Part shown: positions 1 through 12,246 of the stretch, piece after piece
Layout of the letters: each line of letters begins with the position of its first letter
Position numbering within the stretch: position 1 is the stretch's first letter
Source: Thinopyrum elongatum
Taxonomy: Eukaryota; Streptophyta; Magnoliopsida; Poales; Poaceae
DNA length: 64,000 nucleotides
Direction: 5' to 3'
NCBI GenBank assembly: GCA_011799875.1
Contig: CM022303.1
Coordinates: forward strand, 275,910,904 to 275,974,903
Made by a program: the position numbers and the translations under genes
The notes under the pieces: generated by a model
What the model was told of the DNA's origin: nothing
Database searches by the model: none
Seen by the model: only the letters and a program-made list of their open reading frames with translations

Positions 1-539
1 TGGACGACGCCGGCAGCGACCACCATGCCAGATTGTTCCAGAGGCTTCCTTTTTTAATTGCTCAACAATGAGGTTGTGGGAGATAAGGATGAACGAGGGA
101 AGGCCTTGTCTGCAAATGTGGAGAGAGGTGCGGGTATCTTTTAGTTTGCTTTCTATCCATCAGATATAGATCGGACGGTCTATATTGCAAGATGGCGAGC
201 ATACCATCATCACCAACTCGGTTTTTTTTATAAGAAGAGATACACGTATGGAGATACAAACGTATTATCGATATTGGTTTCCATAAACTTGGATCTACAT
301 TCTATTCAACGGCTGAGCATATGGGGCCTTAGCACGATGACTTCCCGACTGTGTAAAACAAAGGTTTTCCTGTCGCCGATAAGGAGGGGGTGATGGCGGC
401 ACGCTTTTGGCTCGCTCTAGTCTTAGTAGTCATACTAGGTGGTCTATGGACGTGTAGATTTATTCTTTTTCATGTCTCATGCTCGTCGTACTGCCATGAC
501 TGTTGATGAATAGACGGTAAGTTATTCATGAGAAAACCT
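1..539. other. no gene recognised
   Basis: I see no coding sequence, terminal repeat or other recognisable element here. Short open frames are no longer than expected by chance. Confidence 0.4.
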
Positions 540-1770
540 TGGTTGAGCGTGTGTGCGAGAGAGAGACAACACGTGCGTGTGTGATATGTAGAGACTGAGG
601 CAATGATAAGAGATTCTTTGTGTCTCTGTGTGTGGAGGATAGAGAGAGACATGTGCATGGGGCTTTGTGTTGTGTAACATGGAGACACATAGACATAATC
701 AGAGAGTGAGTGTGTGAGATACACATGCGGACATGGGGAGAGATGTGTGAGTTTGAGAGATGGAGAATTTTGGTGTGCATGTGAGATAGAGAGAGAGGGG
801 GATATATATACCCAGAGCTGGAGAGAATATGCAAGGGTGTGTGTCTTAAAAGAAGGATCCAGATAGATGGGTGTTTGTGCGTGTCTGTGTGTGTTTGTGC
901 GCACGCGTGTGTGTGAGAGGGAGTGTGTGTATGTGGAGAAGAGAGACCACTAATGATGTAAACCTAGTAGGGAAGGGGGAATGGTGTGTCATGTGTGTCC
1001 AAGAGAGAGAAAGGCATGTGTAGTAGCGGGATAGCATGGGTGCGGGCAGGGAGCAAACTATTTGGAAGAGACATCGAGTGTGTGTGGGAGATGGGTGTGT
1101 GAGAGGGAGAGAGAGAGAGCGAGCGAGGGAGAGAGAGAGGAAGAGAGGGGGAGAGAGAGAGGGGTCGTTTGTGTGCGGAAGTGGCGTATAGATAGGGAGA
1201 CAAGGTTGATGTTGTTCGAAAGTGGCCTATGTACGGAGACCCAAGGGAAGCGAGTCATCATGTGTGTGATAGAGACTTCATGAGAGATCTAGAATAGATG
1301 GTGTAGAGAACAACGTGCGAGATTGAGAACGATGATACGCTAGGGAATTATGGAAAGAGTCACGACATATATGTATATAGGGAAGGAGCTGGGTCGGGTC
1401 CGCATGTGGGAGAGATAGAAAGAGGAGAGTGGTGCACAAGGAGAGAAAGGGTGCTTGTTTGTAGTGGGGGTGGTGAGTGAGGTGAGTGTGCGAGAACACA
1501 TAACTAGGGAGATAGACGTTTGGGGGCGACGTTTTGTGTGTATGGGAAAGATACACTGCTATATAGTGCGTGTGCTTGGGAAAGAGAGATGCCGGGAGAC
1601 CTAGAGAGTGGGGGAAGAGATGTGTGCATGCCCGAGAGACAAAGTGATAGAGACCTATATTGGGGTCCGGACATAGAAGAGAGAGGGGGGTTAATGTGCT
1701 CCTGTGTTCGTGTCCGGGGGAGAGAACGACTTGTGGGGGGGGGGGGGGGGGGTGGCTTCAGATAAAGAGT
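540..1770. repeat. purine/GT-rich low-complexity tract
   Basis: About 1.2 kb of imperfect GAGA and GTGTGT stretches, so the plus strand is almost free of C. It includes an uninterrupted run of 18 G at 1735-1752. The open frames on both strands (Ser/His/Leu-rich on minus, Arg/Glu-rich on plus) are products of the base bias and are not called as genes. It could be a decayed microsatellite or the subterminal zone of an unrecognised transposon. Confidence 0.75.
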
Positions 1771-2478
1771 GAGGTGTCTATATTTGAGAGACTTAAGCGT
1801 AATTGAGATATATATGGTCAATAGTGTGTGCACTCATGGTTGATCAATTTGTTTCACAGTTTGGACTATGAGATAACGATACTTTTGAACATGCGTGATA
1901 TACTTTGAAGTACCAGAATTACAAACCTAAGATTGGAATTTTGGAATTTGACTCCATTATTAGCTTTTGTAATTCATTTAAACGGAGGTACATTTTCTAA
2001 GCCTGGATTTCGTGATTTCAAATTCGTATATCAAACCTAGAGATATACACACACGGGCATGTTCAAACCTTATAATCATCCACTTTATTCATACACATAC
2101 ACATTTTTGTTTTTGTCATCATATTTAGGATAAACACATTTGGAATTTCATTTGAATTAGACCATATGATGGTATTTGCTTCCACTAGCTCAATGATCCA
2201 TATTTGAATTGAATGGACAATCTAAGTTTCGATTTGGAGACATTGATTTTCAAAACTTGCACTTTTTTTTGCATGCAAAACAAATAAATTCTCGACCATG
2301 ATATCATAGTCGGTCGTACAAGAGCAGAACACTTAATTTCAGCCGCCAAAAGCTTTCAAACTTCCCGCTCACGTCAAAATATCTCCGGCCCAAAAGTTTA
2401 GCCCTGCGATATTCCTGTTTTACCCCTGCCACATGAACGGAAAAGGGCTGCTTTGGTAACTCCATTGTTTTCCCCTCT
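1771..2478. other. AT-rich flank upstream of the five-exon gene
   Basis: AT-rich sequence with no clear gene. The last 150 bases become C-rich and probably hold the promoter and 5' leader of the gene starting near 2479. I could not fix a TATA box. Confidence 0.35.
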
Positions 2479-5131
2479 TTGCCCCCAACATTCTTCCCAG
2501 AGCCCCTCCCCTTCCCCTCCCCGCCTCCTCCCCCCAACCATGCCAAGCCACCGAATCTAGTCCTGCGCCGCAGCGGTGGACCTCACACCCCGCCGGATCT
2601 AACTTCCGCACCTTGGAACCCCCAACTGCCAACCCACCACTTCACCGGAGCTGCTTCAGCAACTGGCTTGTACACCGCTCCAGATCTCCTTGACTGCCAT
2701 CATGGTCCACCGCACCGGATCTGCTTCACCGGCGCCCTCGTGCACCACAGTGTAGGCCCTTCACCGGCTCCCTTATCCGCCACATCGCTGGCCCTTCATA
2801 CAAGCCCTCGTCTGCCGCAACAGATCCGCCTCACCGAAAGCACTGTACACCGCGCCAGATGTGCTTCGCCGACGCTTTCGTCCACTGCACCGGACCCGCT
2901 CCACGGACGCCATATTCAACTCCACCGGCCCTGCTTTACTGACGCCGCAGCCTCATCAGGTTATTTTGATTTGTACTCCTTCGGGTTTTCTCTTCTTTAT
3001 CATGGAACTGTTCACTTACCACATATGAGCTTTCTTGTATGTCGACAGGCGCCGCAACCGAAGCATCGGAGCTGCTTCAGCAAAGGCGACAGCCGGCCCA
3101 AACTCAACTGCAACTCAAGCACCATCGATCATCCTTAGCTTTCAAGTATGACAATGATGCCCATACGCCGTCGAGAATCAGGTACTATTGTCCAATGGCC
3201 GGAGCCTACGTTCACTTTCTTAGCATAAGCACCGCACCTTCAAATTTCTTCAGGCATCATTCAATTTTTCATGAGACGCGTTATTCTGCTTGCACCTGTA
3301 GGGCCATATGTGTGGTAGTGAACATGTTACATGTGCTAAATTACAAACCAATGCACATATAGTTACAATGCTTTTGTTTTGTCCTAAGTATTGTTGTACT
3401 TCCTAGATATCACTGCCTACTATTTTACTTCTTGCATGCTATATTTATGATAATGGTGTTGTTCTGATGCCACCTGTTGGTTACATCAGACTGCTTCTGT
3501 GGCCCTGTTTGGATACTCTAACTTATCTAGAGGTTAGAGTTAGTTTCTAGCTCATGACTAACCCTGAACTAACTCTAGCCAAAGAGGTGTTTGGATGACA
3601 GGGTTAGATTTACAATAAATGCACTAGGAGAACTAGCTCCAATTAGCACCTCTTGGGCGGGATAGTTTTTTTTGGGTGGGTTAGTTGCAACTAGCTCAAA
3701 CTAGCCCTCATGTTTGGATACTTTAGGCCTATTTGAGCCCAAACTAGCTCTAACCCATGGATCCAAACAGGGCCTATGTTCTCTATGCTTAATTACACAT
3801 CAGCAAACTAGCTTGTGGTTCCGTTGCTTTTTGTTCGCTTTACCCAACATTTTCCGAAGCTAGCTATTACATCACTGCTTCGAGCCTCTGTTCATTAGTT
3901 TTTTGTGCATTCTTGATCTTACCAAGTTGCATGACTAATTTGATGCTTCTATTAATTATGGAGCTGCCAACCTCATCAAGCAAAGTATTTGTTCTTTTGG
4001 GGCTGGCACCTCGAACAAGCATAAAAATAGAGTGAAGCACATATATTGTCGTGTAAGCACACACCCTTCTTTCATTAGTTTAGATTAACCATTGATGATC
4101 AATTCGAACCAGTGCATGCGATTAAAATTAATTTTACCTAAATACAGGGGGAAGAATAAACTACAACAACTAGATTTGCAACCACGGGATGCTGACGATA
4201 TCTTCAAAGAACATTGCAACAGCAGCGAGGCTTCACAGCAACATATGGTAAGCTAGTGTGTTTTAGTACATGTGAAATGTAATGTGTGTGGGCTGCTTTC
4301 TTGGCTTGTGCCCTCAATCTGTAATCCTACAGAATTACAAATAGTTCAGTTGTCTGCTCTGCTGTATTGCTTGATTCAAATGCTTGTTTGTTACTTGTTA
4401 GGCTATACCTGAGTTGGCCAATATGTCAGCAGTGCCTGCTGTACTATCTTAAAGAAATGCATGCCTAATTCATTTGACTCCTTAACTTTTCCTATGAACT
4501 TCATCACAAGACTGTCTTCATAGTTTATATGAGGCCACAGTGTTTAAGTGCTTTCTCAGATTATTTCAGCTGCTTAGATGCCTGGGCAACTTAAATATAG
4601 CGGTGTCACACTGCCTTTCATCTTACCATTTTAATTTGTTTTTGGCTGATGGTGCTTCAAACCATTTAAATATAGCTTGCCATGCTCAGCAATAATTCGT
4701 ATGCCGTTTACCATGTAAGCTTACTGTCTGGATCATGCGATAACTATCTCTTACTTATGTCAAGCGGAAACCTTTCAGGATGCCGTTCACACTAAGAAAC
4801 AATGTACAACCCCAGAATCTATTTGTGGAAGCAGTGCGCCAGCCATGTTACCAGATGGTAGCAGTTCAGAGGCAACACCGCTGGAGAGCAGTCCGAGCAC
4901 AGATATTAAAGTTCTTGAGGCTCTACTAGAGGCAGAAAGAGATGGTGTGGCTGCCATGAATGAGGTAATCTTGATCTTGAGGCTGGAAATTATGCAATTA
5001 GCTGCACACATTATGCAAGCAACCAAGAATTAGAGGAATTAAGAATGTTGCATTTGAAGATGGAGGAGGTCCTGCTGCTTCTGCTATCTGAAGCCCAGGG
5101 TAATCCCAGTTCTTCTTTAGATACCAGTTGA
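2479..5131 (+). CDS. five-exon gene, Pro/Thr/His-rich N-terminus and leucine-rich coiled C-terminus, function unknown
   Basis: I propose exons 2479-2959, 3049-3181, 4148-4247, 4779-4964 and 5036-5131. Every intron has GT...AG ends. The phases (1, 2, 0, 0) all match, giving 331 codons and a TGA at 5129-5131. Exon 1 encodes a Pro/Thr/His/Ala-rich region with degenerate repeats of a phrase like RICFTGALVHH, reflecting ~60-bp DNA repeats. Exons 4-5 encode an acidic/Ser-rich linker and then a leucine-rich helix (LEALLEAE... to EEVLLLLLSEAQ). The ending resembles the helical C-termini of the transposase-like gene at 30.4-30.8 kb, so the two may be relatives. Intron 3 holds a MITE; intron 4 is about 530 bp and the last intron is only 71 bp. 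I recognise no catalytic domain. It may be a low-expressed gene or a transposon-derived gene. The start codon is the first ATG of the open frame and is not otherwise proven. Confidence 0.5.
3501..3774. mobile_element. MITE with GGCCCTGTTTGGAT terminal inverted repeats
   Basis: The first 14 bases, GGCCCTGTTTGGAT, are exactly repeated in inverted orientation at the right end. The 274-bp interior repeats CTAACTCTAGC-type words on both strands. It is non-coding and lies in the third intron of the 2479-5131 gene. I could not identify a clean target-site duplication, so the superfamily (hAT or Harbinger) is left open. Confidence 0.7.
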
Positions 5132-5565
5132 AATTGTCATTAGATTAGTATACTTGCATGTTGTGTCATGTCTCTGAATGGATTATGTTGTAAGACCCCC
5201 TTTGTTGTCCATGTGTTGTAATGATCTGAATTTTTTAGGCGAGGTAATCCTCAGTACTTGTATGATTGACATAAGGTGAACTATTTTTCGTGTGAGCATA
5301 TTGTATTGGATGAAATAACGGTTTGACTCAAAGTGTATCCAACCTACTAAATTCGAAGATCACGGCATTTCTAAATCATATTCATATATAAAGGTGGAAT
5401 AAATCTTTGTCGTGGTTTTGAAGAAATAAATAACAAAACATAGAATGATGTATGGATATTCGTAATCGAATACAAATTGGATTTGATTTTAGTTGCTAGG
5501 GCCCAGGGTAAACGTGAATGCTAATTCTCCCAAATTTTGAACGAAGCGGCAAAACACCCACTATC
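5132..5565. other. 3' flank of the five-exon gene, no gene seen
   Basis: AT-rich sequence that presumably contains the 3' UTR of the upstream gene. No polyadenylation signal could be chosen with confidence. Confidence 0.35.
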
Positions 5566-6089
5566 ATTTGTCGGCTGCCCAAAGCCAGTGTTTGCGAGAT
5601 GGAAATTACTATCTACCCTTGACACTTCACATCCTAATCAACCCGATTTCCACTGCTGTCGATAGGGGTAGACTAGTAACTTTAATCAGACGTGACACGA
5701 CCGCCTGTCTCCCCATTCAAACACGATGGGCGCCAAACACACATTTGATTCAAACTCGTCTGAAAGACCTCTCTCTCTCTCCCTCAATTTTCTCATCCAT
5801 ACACATGGGCGGCAAAACAAACTCTCCTCGTCCGAAATCGATGTAGGCAAATATTTGAAATAGGGGCAGGTGTGTAAATTCCCTCAGACGTGACACAACC
5901 GCCCTACCTGTCAGCCCTGTTCATACACCGTGGGCGGCAAAACACCCTCTCCTCGCCCGAAATCGCTATCGGCAAATATTGGGGAGATGCGAGATTACCG
6001 TCCTATCCCCAACCGACGAGATGTCCAAAATTTTAAACGGGGGCTAAGTTCGTAACTTTCCCACATTTCAGACAAGCGCGTCCCAAAGT
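5566..6089. repeat. degenerate tandem repeat, ~170 bp unit
   Basis: Phrases such as GACGTGACAC, GTGGGCGGCAAAACA and CTCCTCGYCCGAAATCG recur two to three times at roughly 170-bp spacing. The block sits just upstream of a C-rich exon-like segment and may be the promoter region of the second gene. Confidence 0.55.
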
Positions 6090-6090
6090 T

Positions 6091-6484
6091 TGAGATCCCC
6101 TCCCCTCCCCTTCCATCCCTCCATTTCCCCATTCATACACCGTCGGCGCCACAACAACCTCCCCACTCCAGCCAGCCTCCTCCGTCCGCCACCCCATCCA
6201 CCACCTTACAAGAGCCACTACCCCTACCCCGTCGTCCACTGCAAGAGATGGACGTCTCTCATCCACGGCAACGGACCAGGATCCTTTCATCGCGTCCTCT
6301 CGGTTCATCGGTGCCGTCGTCCACCTTGCCATTGCCGCTCCTACGACCGCCTCATCCACGGCAACAGGACTTACCCCCCGACCCGTCCGTCTGCCATCTC
6401 AAGTCTTCTTCCGCGCCACCGACAGCCATCGCACCCGCAACACCCTCAACATATCAGCAGGGGCCTACACGGCTTCACAAGAGA
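6091..6484 (+). other. C-rich exon-like segment of the second (transposase-like) gene
   Basis: A 390-base C-rich, Pro/Ser/Thr/His-coding stretch that ends at a plausible splice donor (AGAGAG before GTGGTA). One of its three open frames, ending in phase 2, splices in frame to the exon starting at 9961, but that frame has no ATG. The frame with an ATG at 6248 does not join in the preferred frame. It is therefore a likely 5' exon or leader of the gene continuing at 9961. The coding status is uncertain. Confidence 0.3.
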
Positions 6485-7156
6485 GGTGGTACTCTTTCAT
6501 ATCTGCTTAAGTTATTGACCTCACCAGGAAAATAGATCATAACTTGTTTACTGTACTTTTCTTGTCCATACCAAATCGTAGTGGCTAGTTGAAAGCAAAC
6601 ATTAGTTGCGAAGTAGCCTTTGTTCGGTTTGCACCTTCAGATCCGCCATGGCACGGTCACTATACTCGTAAAGCTTATGGTTTTCCCCCTTTATATTCAC
6701 TACCACCATCGTAGGTGCTTCGTGTCATGGTAGCACTGCTCCTCAAGACCTCAACCCATCAAGCGAAACAACATGCCACTCATAATTCCAAAGCTTAGTT
6801 GTTGAAATAATAATCTGATATGATGCTCATATTACTAAAACAGAGAACATTTAATTGGTCAGCTAATGCTCCTATATTCGTTTCGAAAAGCATGTGCGCC
6901 ACATATAGAGAGACAACAGGGATTTACATTTCTCTGTGCGCTCTAGTTCATCATGGGTGGGCAACCCACATTGTATTATCTAAAATCTGCTTGCTCTTTG
7001 TTATCATGTTCCTCTTCTGTTCTTCTTAATAAGTATATTACTTCTTGTGTTCCTAAACTGCCTTGGGTGCGTGTATGTGTTGTGGTGGCGTGCGTTTGTA
7101 CCGGGTGTTGTTCATCGTTGATTTATTTATAAAGCGGGGCGAAAGCCTTTTTCGGT

Positions 7157-7302
7157 AAAACATAAGTCTTTTTAGATATTACAATAAGTACAACATACGG
7201 ATGTATATAGACATATTTTAGAGTGTACATTCACTCATTTTGCTCCGTATGTAGTCCGCATTCGAATCTCTAAGAGATTTATATTTAAGAACAGAGGGAG
7301 TA
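7157..7302. mobile_element. Stowaway MITE, copy 1, left end eroded
   Basis: The right end reads ...ATATTTAAGAACAGAGGGAGTA, typical of Triticeae Stowaway elements. The interior is the palindromic ACTACATACGG...TGTATATAGACATATTTTAGAGTGTACA arrangement. The left terminus has lost its CTCCCTCCGTTCC part. It is non-coding. Confidence 0.8.
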
Positions 7303-8436
7303 GTACAGTATGTTCCTTGTCGGGAAGTGGAGCAGGGACATTTGCAGTCGACAGGTCTATTGGGTCGCTTCAGATGGATGCTTTCAACGATTCTAGATGG
7401 TCTGCCATAATATCCGGGAAATGCTGGGAGCTATGTCATCTTTGATAGTCTAGACTGATAGTAACAGTATTGTGCGTTCAGTTGAATAGAGTTGCCCCTT
7501 TTGGGGCCGAAGCCTTTCCGAACCCTTTCTTGCCATACCGGCAATACAAGACCATATGGTCCAGCTAGTTCCACTTTCCTGATTTTACTCTTGATGCTTA
7601 AGGTTTTCCCCTTTTATCTACCCTACTATGATCTGCGTAGGTGATTTCTCTCGTACTAGCAGTACTCCACCCTTCAAGCTAAACAACACAACACTCATAA
7701 TTCCAAAGCTTAGTTGTTCAAATATGATTGTGATATGATACTGATATTAGTTAATAGGCACATTTAATTGGTTAGCTAAAGGTCCCACTTGAGTTTCCAA
7801 ATGCATGTCGCGACATATAGAGAGACAGCAGGAATTGCATTTCTTTGTCACTTGTTGACTGTACTTTCTTGTCCATACCAAATCTTAGTTGTTATTTCAA
7901 AGCAAACATCGGTTGCTAAGTACCCTTTGCGCGGTTTGCAGCTTCAGATCTGCCATGCCACTACCACGGTCAACACTATACTCATCATGCTTATGTTTCC
8001 CCATTTTATGATTACCATGATCAGCCTACGTGGTTCGTGTCGTAATAGCACTGCTCCACCCATCAAGCTAAACAAACTTAGTTGTACAAATTCGAAACTG
8101 ATATGATGCTGATATTAGTAAAACTGAGACAGGTTTAATTGGTCAGCTTTCCTACTTTAGTTTCCAAATGCATGTGAGCCACATATGGAGAGACCGGAAG
8201 GAATAGTATTTCTCTGTGCGCTCTGTTTCATCATGGGTGGGCAACACACATTGTATTATCTAAAATCTGCTTGCTCTTTGTTATCATGTTCCTCTTCTAT
8301 TCTTCTTAATAAGTATATTAGTTCTTGTGTTCCTAAACTGCTTTGGGTGCGTGTGTGTGTTGTGGTGGCGTGCGTTTGTACCGGGTGTTGTTCATCGTTG
8401 ATTTATTTATAAAGCAGGGCGAAATCGTTTTTCGGT

Positions 8437-8582
8437 AAAACATAAGTCTTTTTAGATATTCCAATAAGAACTACATACGGCTGTATATAGACATATTTTA
8501 GAGTGTACATTCACTCATTTTGCTTCGTATGTAGTCCGCATTCGAATCTCTAAGAGACTTATATTTAGGAACGGAGGGAGTA
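8437..8582. mobile_element. Stowaway MITE, copy 2 (duplicated with its host unit)
   Basis: Lies exactly 1,280 bp downstream of copy 1 with the same eroded left end. It was therefore copied by the tandem duplication and did not insert independently. The right end is ...AACGGAGGGAGTA. Confidence 0.8.
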
Positions 8583-9960
8583 GTACAGTATGTTCCTTGT
8601 CGGGAAGTGGAGCAGGGACATTTGCAGTCGACAGGTCTGTTGGGTCGCTTCAGATGGATGCTTTCAACTATTCTAGATGGTCTGCCATAATATCCAGGAA
8701 ATGTTGGGAGCTATGTCGTCTTTGAGAGTCTAGACTAATAATAACAGTATTGTGCCTTCAGTTGAATAGAGCTGCCCCTTTTGGGGCCGAAGCCTTTCCG
8801 AAGCCTTTCTAGCCGTACTGGCAATACAAGCCCATATGTTCCAGCTAGTTCCACTTTCCTGATTTTACTCGTGATGCTTAGGGTTTTCCCCTTTTATCTA
8901 CCCTACTATGATCTGTGTAGGTGCTTTCTGTCATACTAGCAGTACTCCACCCTTCAAGCTAAACAACACAACACTCATAATTCCAAAGCTTAGTTGTCCA
9001 AATATGATTGTGATATGATACTGATATTAGTTAACAGACACATTTAATTGGTTAGCTAAAGGTCCCACTTGAGTTTCCAAATGCATGTTGCGACATATAG
9101 AGAGGCAGCAGGAATTGCATTTCTTTGTCACTTGTTGACTGTACTTTCTTGTCCATACCAAAACTTAGTTGTTATTTCAAAGCAAACATCGGTTGCTAAG
9201 TACCCTTTGCGCGGTTTGCCGCTTCAGATCTGCCATGCCACTGCCACGGTCAACACTATACTCATCATGCTTACATTTCCCCATTTTATGATGACCACGA
9301 TCAGCCTACGTGGTTCGTGTCTTAATAGCACTGCTCCACCCATCAAGCTAAAAAAGCTTAGTTGTACAAATTCGAATATGATATTATGCTGATATTAGTA
9401 AAACTAAGACATGTTTAATTGGTCAGCTAAATGTTCCTACTTTAGTTTTGAAATGCATGTGAGCCACATATGGAGAGACCGGAAGGAATAGTATTTCTCT
9501 GTGCGCTCCGGTTCATCATGGGTGGGCAACAGACATTGTATAGAAAGACTTGTAATATCTTCAATCTGCTTGCTCTTCTGCTCTTCTTTAACATGATCCT
9601 CTTATCTTCTTCTTTAACAAGTATGTTCCTTGTTGGGAAGAGTAGCAGAGACATTTGCGATCGACTGGTCAGGTCGAGTTGTTCTCCCTTAGTATATTTT
9701 GAATCTGTCAGGTCAGGTCGACTTGTTCTTCGTTACTATATGTTGAAGCTGTCATCTGCGAAGTATCATCACTTCTGGAGCTCTTATATTTTGAGTAGTA
9801 GGCAACATTATATTAATGCACACACCAAATTACAGCATGCATGGCATCTCTCAGAAGAATTGCAGAGATAGCACAAAGGGGTTTACAGGGAGGCAGTATT
9901 GGATTAGAATCACTTCTGCATTACAAAGATAATCTCTCTTATTTTTATGTTTTCATGCAG

Positions 9961-10472
9961 GTCACGTATTGAACATGATCAAAATGAATATGAGAATGGG
10001 CGCGCGAGAGGAATATTGCGGAACAATCCACTGGCTAACAAACTTGGCATGGTGGTGGATGGCCTATCTTATTCACCCATCAAGATGCTTGCTCTAACTT
10101 GGCAAGGTTGTATTGGTCGCACATATTTTGCATGTGACCTCTTGCATTACTTCTACTTTGTTACACCACCATCTGCTTAGTTTAAGCATCATATATGAGT
10201 ATATTCCATACCTATCCATTTTCTGTACCTATTCCATGTGTAATCATAATATGTTTTTCCAGTCAAACGTTGTTCTTTCGTAATAGATGTCCAAAAGGAA
10301 GAGGGTGAGTGCAGATCCTCAAGGAGTACAAACTAGGTATTTGGAAAAGGTAGTGATACCTGTTAAATCAGATAGATCAACAGCCACAGAAAACACAGGC
10401 CCAACTGTACCACATTTTACCCCTAATCCACTGGCCAAACCCCTATTAGAACTGCAGAGAGCCCAGCGTTAG
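9961..10472 (+). pseudogene. N-terminal exons of a Ptta/En/Spm (Transposase_24-like) protein, truncated
   Basis: A consensus acceptor (TTTCATGCAG) precedes an exon encoding SRIEHDQNEYENGRARGILR. From memory this matches the N-terminus of a large Triticeae family annotated as Ptta/En/Spm plant transposase. A donor after the ...LGM codon and an acceptor before the ATG at 10287 keep phase. The second exon encodes a basic KRKR stretch followed by TRYLEKV and NPLAKPLLELQ, then stops at 10470-10472. The central DNA-binding/transposase region expected next is absent. Downstream, the sequence is interrupted by LTR retrotransposon 1, and a coiled-coil exon reappears at 30395. The family assignment is inference and the N-terminal similarity needs a protein search. 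Confidence 0.45.
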
Positions 10473-10820
10473 GTACTGTCTATGATATCAATTCAAAATT
10501 TGAACTCCTAGATTTCTGCTTGTGCCTTACCTTCTCCCTTGTATGAAAAATATTTCAGATGGATCTCCTTTCTCAAAGGATCATAGGATCTCACAACAAT
10601 ACTGGGCACTGCATTGCTCTTGTCAGTACCTCTTGCCCTTTGTCAGCATACTTACACTCATTGCTGTTTGACTATGTAGCATCACTGTAAATGTTCGCTT
10701 CCTTATCCTCCCTTTGCTCAAAATTATACGATCTATATTTACTCTTAGATAAATGTAGAATTAACACAATGGTTATCAAGTTTTGGATTGCTCATGTAAG
10801 TACCTGTTGTCATGTACTCC

Positions 10821-11364
10821 TGATATGTCTCCAACATATCTGTAATTTATGAAGTATTCATGACATGTTTACAATAATTTTATATGGTTTTGGCATGATT
10901 GTATTAGAACTAACCCGGACTGACGCTGTTTTCACCAGAACTACCGTGGTGTCGTTTTTTGTGCAGAAATAAAAGTTCTCGGAATGGGCTGAAAATTTAT
11001 GGAGAATATTTTTGGAAAATATAAAAAATACTGGAGTGAAAAGATACCGGAGGAGAGTCCTGAGGCAACCACAAGGGTGGGGGGCGTGCCCCCCTGCCTT
11101 GCCGCCGCCTCGTGGACCCCCCTGACATGAGACCGACGCCAAAAACTCCTATAAATACAGAAACCCCCGAAAAGAAACCTAGATCAGGAGTTCCGCCAAC
11201 GCAAGCCTCTGTAGCCACGAAAAACCAATCGAGAGCCCGTTCCGGCACCCTGCCAGAGGGGGAAACCATCACCGGTGGCCATCTTCATCATCCCGGGGTT
11301 CTCCATGATGAGTAGGGAGTAGTTCACCCTCGGGGCTGAGGGTATGTACCAGTAGCTATGTGTT

Positions 11365-11410
<46 letters not shown>

Positions 11411-12188
11411 TTCTTGATTTGGCACGATCTTGATGTATCGTGATCTTTGTTATTATAGTTGGATCATATGGTGTTTCTCCCCCTCTACCTTCTTGTGATG
11501 AATTGAGTCTTGCTCTTTGAGGTTTCGTTATGTTGGATTGAGTATTGGATTTGAGAACACTTGATGTATGTCTTGCGATGGGATATCTGTGGTGACAATG
11601 GGATGTTCTATTGATTCAGTTGATGTATGTTTTGGCACTTAACTCACGGATTCTCGAGGTGACATTGGGGTAATCTATGCATAGGGGTTGATGCACAGTT
11701 TCGTCCTACGTTCTCCGATAGAAACTTTGGACTGATTCTTTGTTGCACGTTGAGGGATTGTTATGTGATCCAATTATGTTATCATTGTTGAGAGAATTTG
11801 CACTAGTGAAAGTATGAAACCTAGGCCTTATTTTGAAGCACTGCAATACCGTTTTTACTCACTTTTGTTACTAGTTACCTTGCTGTTTTTATATTTTCAG
11901 ATTACAAAAGCCTATATCTACTATCCATACTACACTTGTATCACCATCTCTTCGCCGAACTAGTGCACCTATACAATTTACCATTGTATTGGGTGTGTTG
12001 GGGACACAAGAGACTCTTTGTTATTCGGTTGCAGGGTTGTTTGAGAGAGACCATCTTCATCCTACGCCTCCCATGGATTGATAAACCTTAGGTCATCTAC
12101 TTGAGGGAAATTTGCTACTGTCCTACAAAACTCTACACTTGGAGGCCCAACAACGTCTACAAGAAGAAAGGTTGCGTAGTATACATCA
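10821..12188 (+). repeat. left LTR of retrotransposon 1
   Basis: TG...CA bounded and 1,368 bp long. It contains a (CT)n tract at 11368-11407 and a TATAAATA box near 11150. It aligns along its whole length with the right LTR. Short ORFs inside on either strand are shadows. Confidence 0.93.
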
Positions 12189-12198
12189 AGCTCTTTTC

Positions 12199-12216
12199 TG
12201 GCGCCGTTGCTGGGGA
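12199..12216 (+). other. primer binding site, tRNA-Asp type
   Basis: TGGCGCCGTTGCTGGGGA is complementary to the 3' end of plant tRNA-Asp with one apparent mismatch (GCT where GCC is usual). The 10-base gap from the LTR end is the same as in retrotransposon 2. Confidence 0.8.
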
Positions 12217-12246
12217 GGTGAGTGCTTGAAGGTATATCTTTAGATA

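Larger units (their letters stand above)
6541..9660. repeat. 1.28-kb tandem duplication, two full copies and a partial third
   Basis: Copies begin near 6541, 7851 and 9131. Landmarks such as the GCATGTGAGCCACATATGG word and the GTTCCTTGTCGGGAAG word recur at offsets of about 1,280 bp. Within each unit a shorter motif (GATATGATRCTGATATTAG ... TTTAATTGGT) appears twice, showing an older internal duplication. The third copy is shortened and lacks the MITE carried by copies one and two. The short open frames inside (e.g. 7789-8106 and 9069-9392) are repeat copies of one another without recognisable domains. The block probably lies in an intron of the split gene. Confidence 0.85.

Noticed and set aside
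470..1833. Numerous ORFs (Ser/His/Leu-rich on minus, Arg/Glu-rich on plus)
   Set aside because: They follow from the purine/GT bias of a low-complexity tract; overlapping frames on both strands are equally open.
6541..9660. Possible CRISPR-like or gene-family array
   Set aside because: Units are 1.28 kb, non-coding and carry a MITE; a simple tandem duplication explains them.
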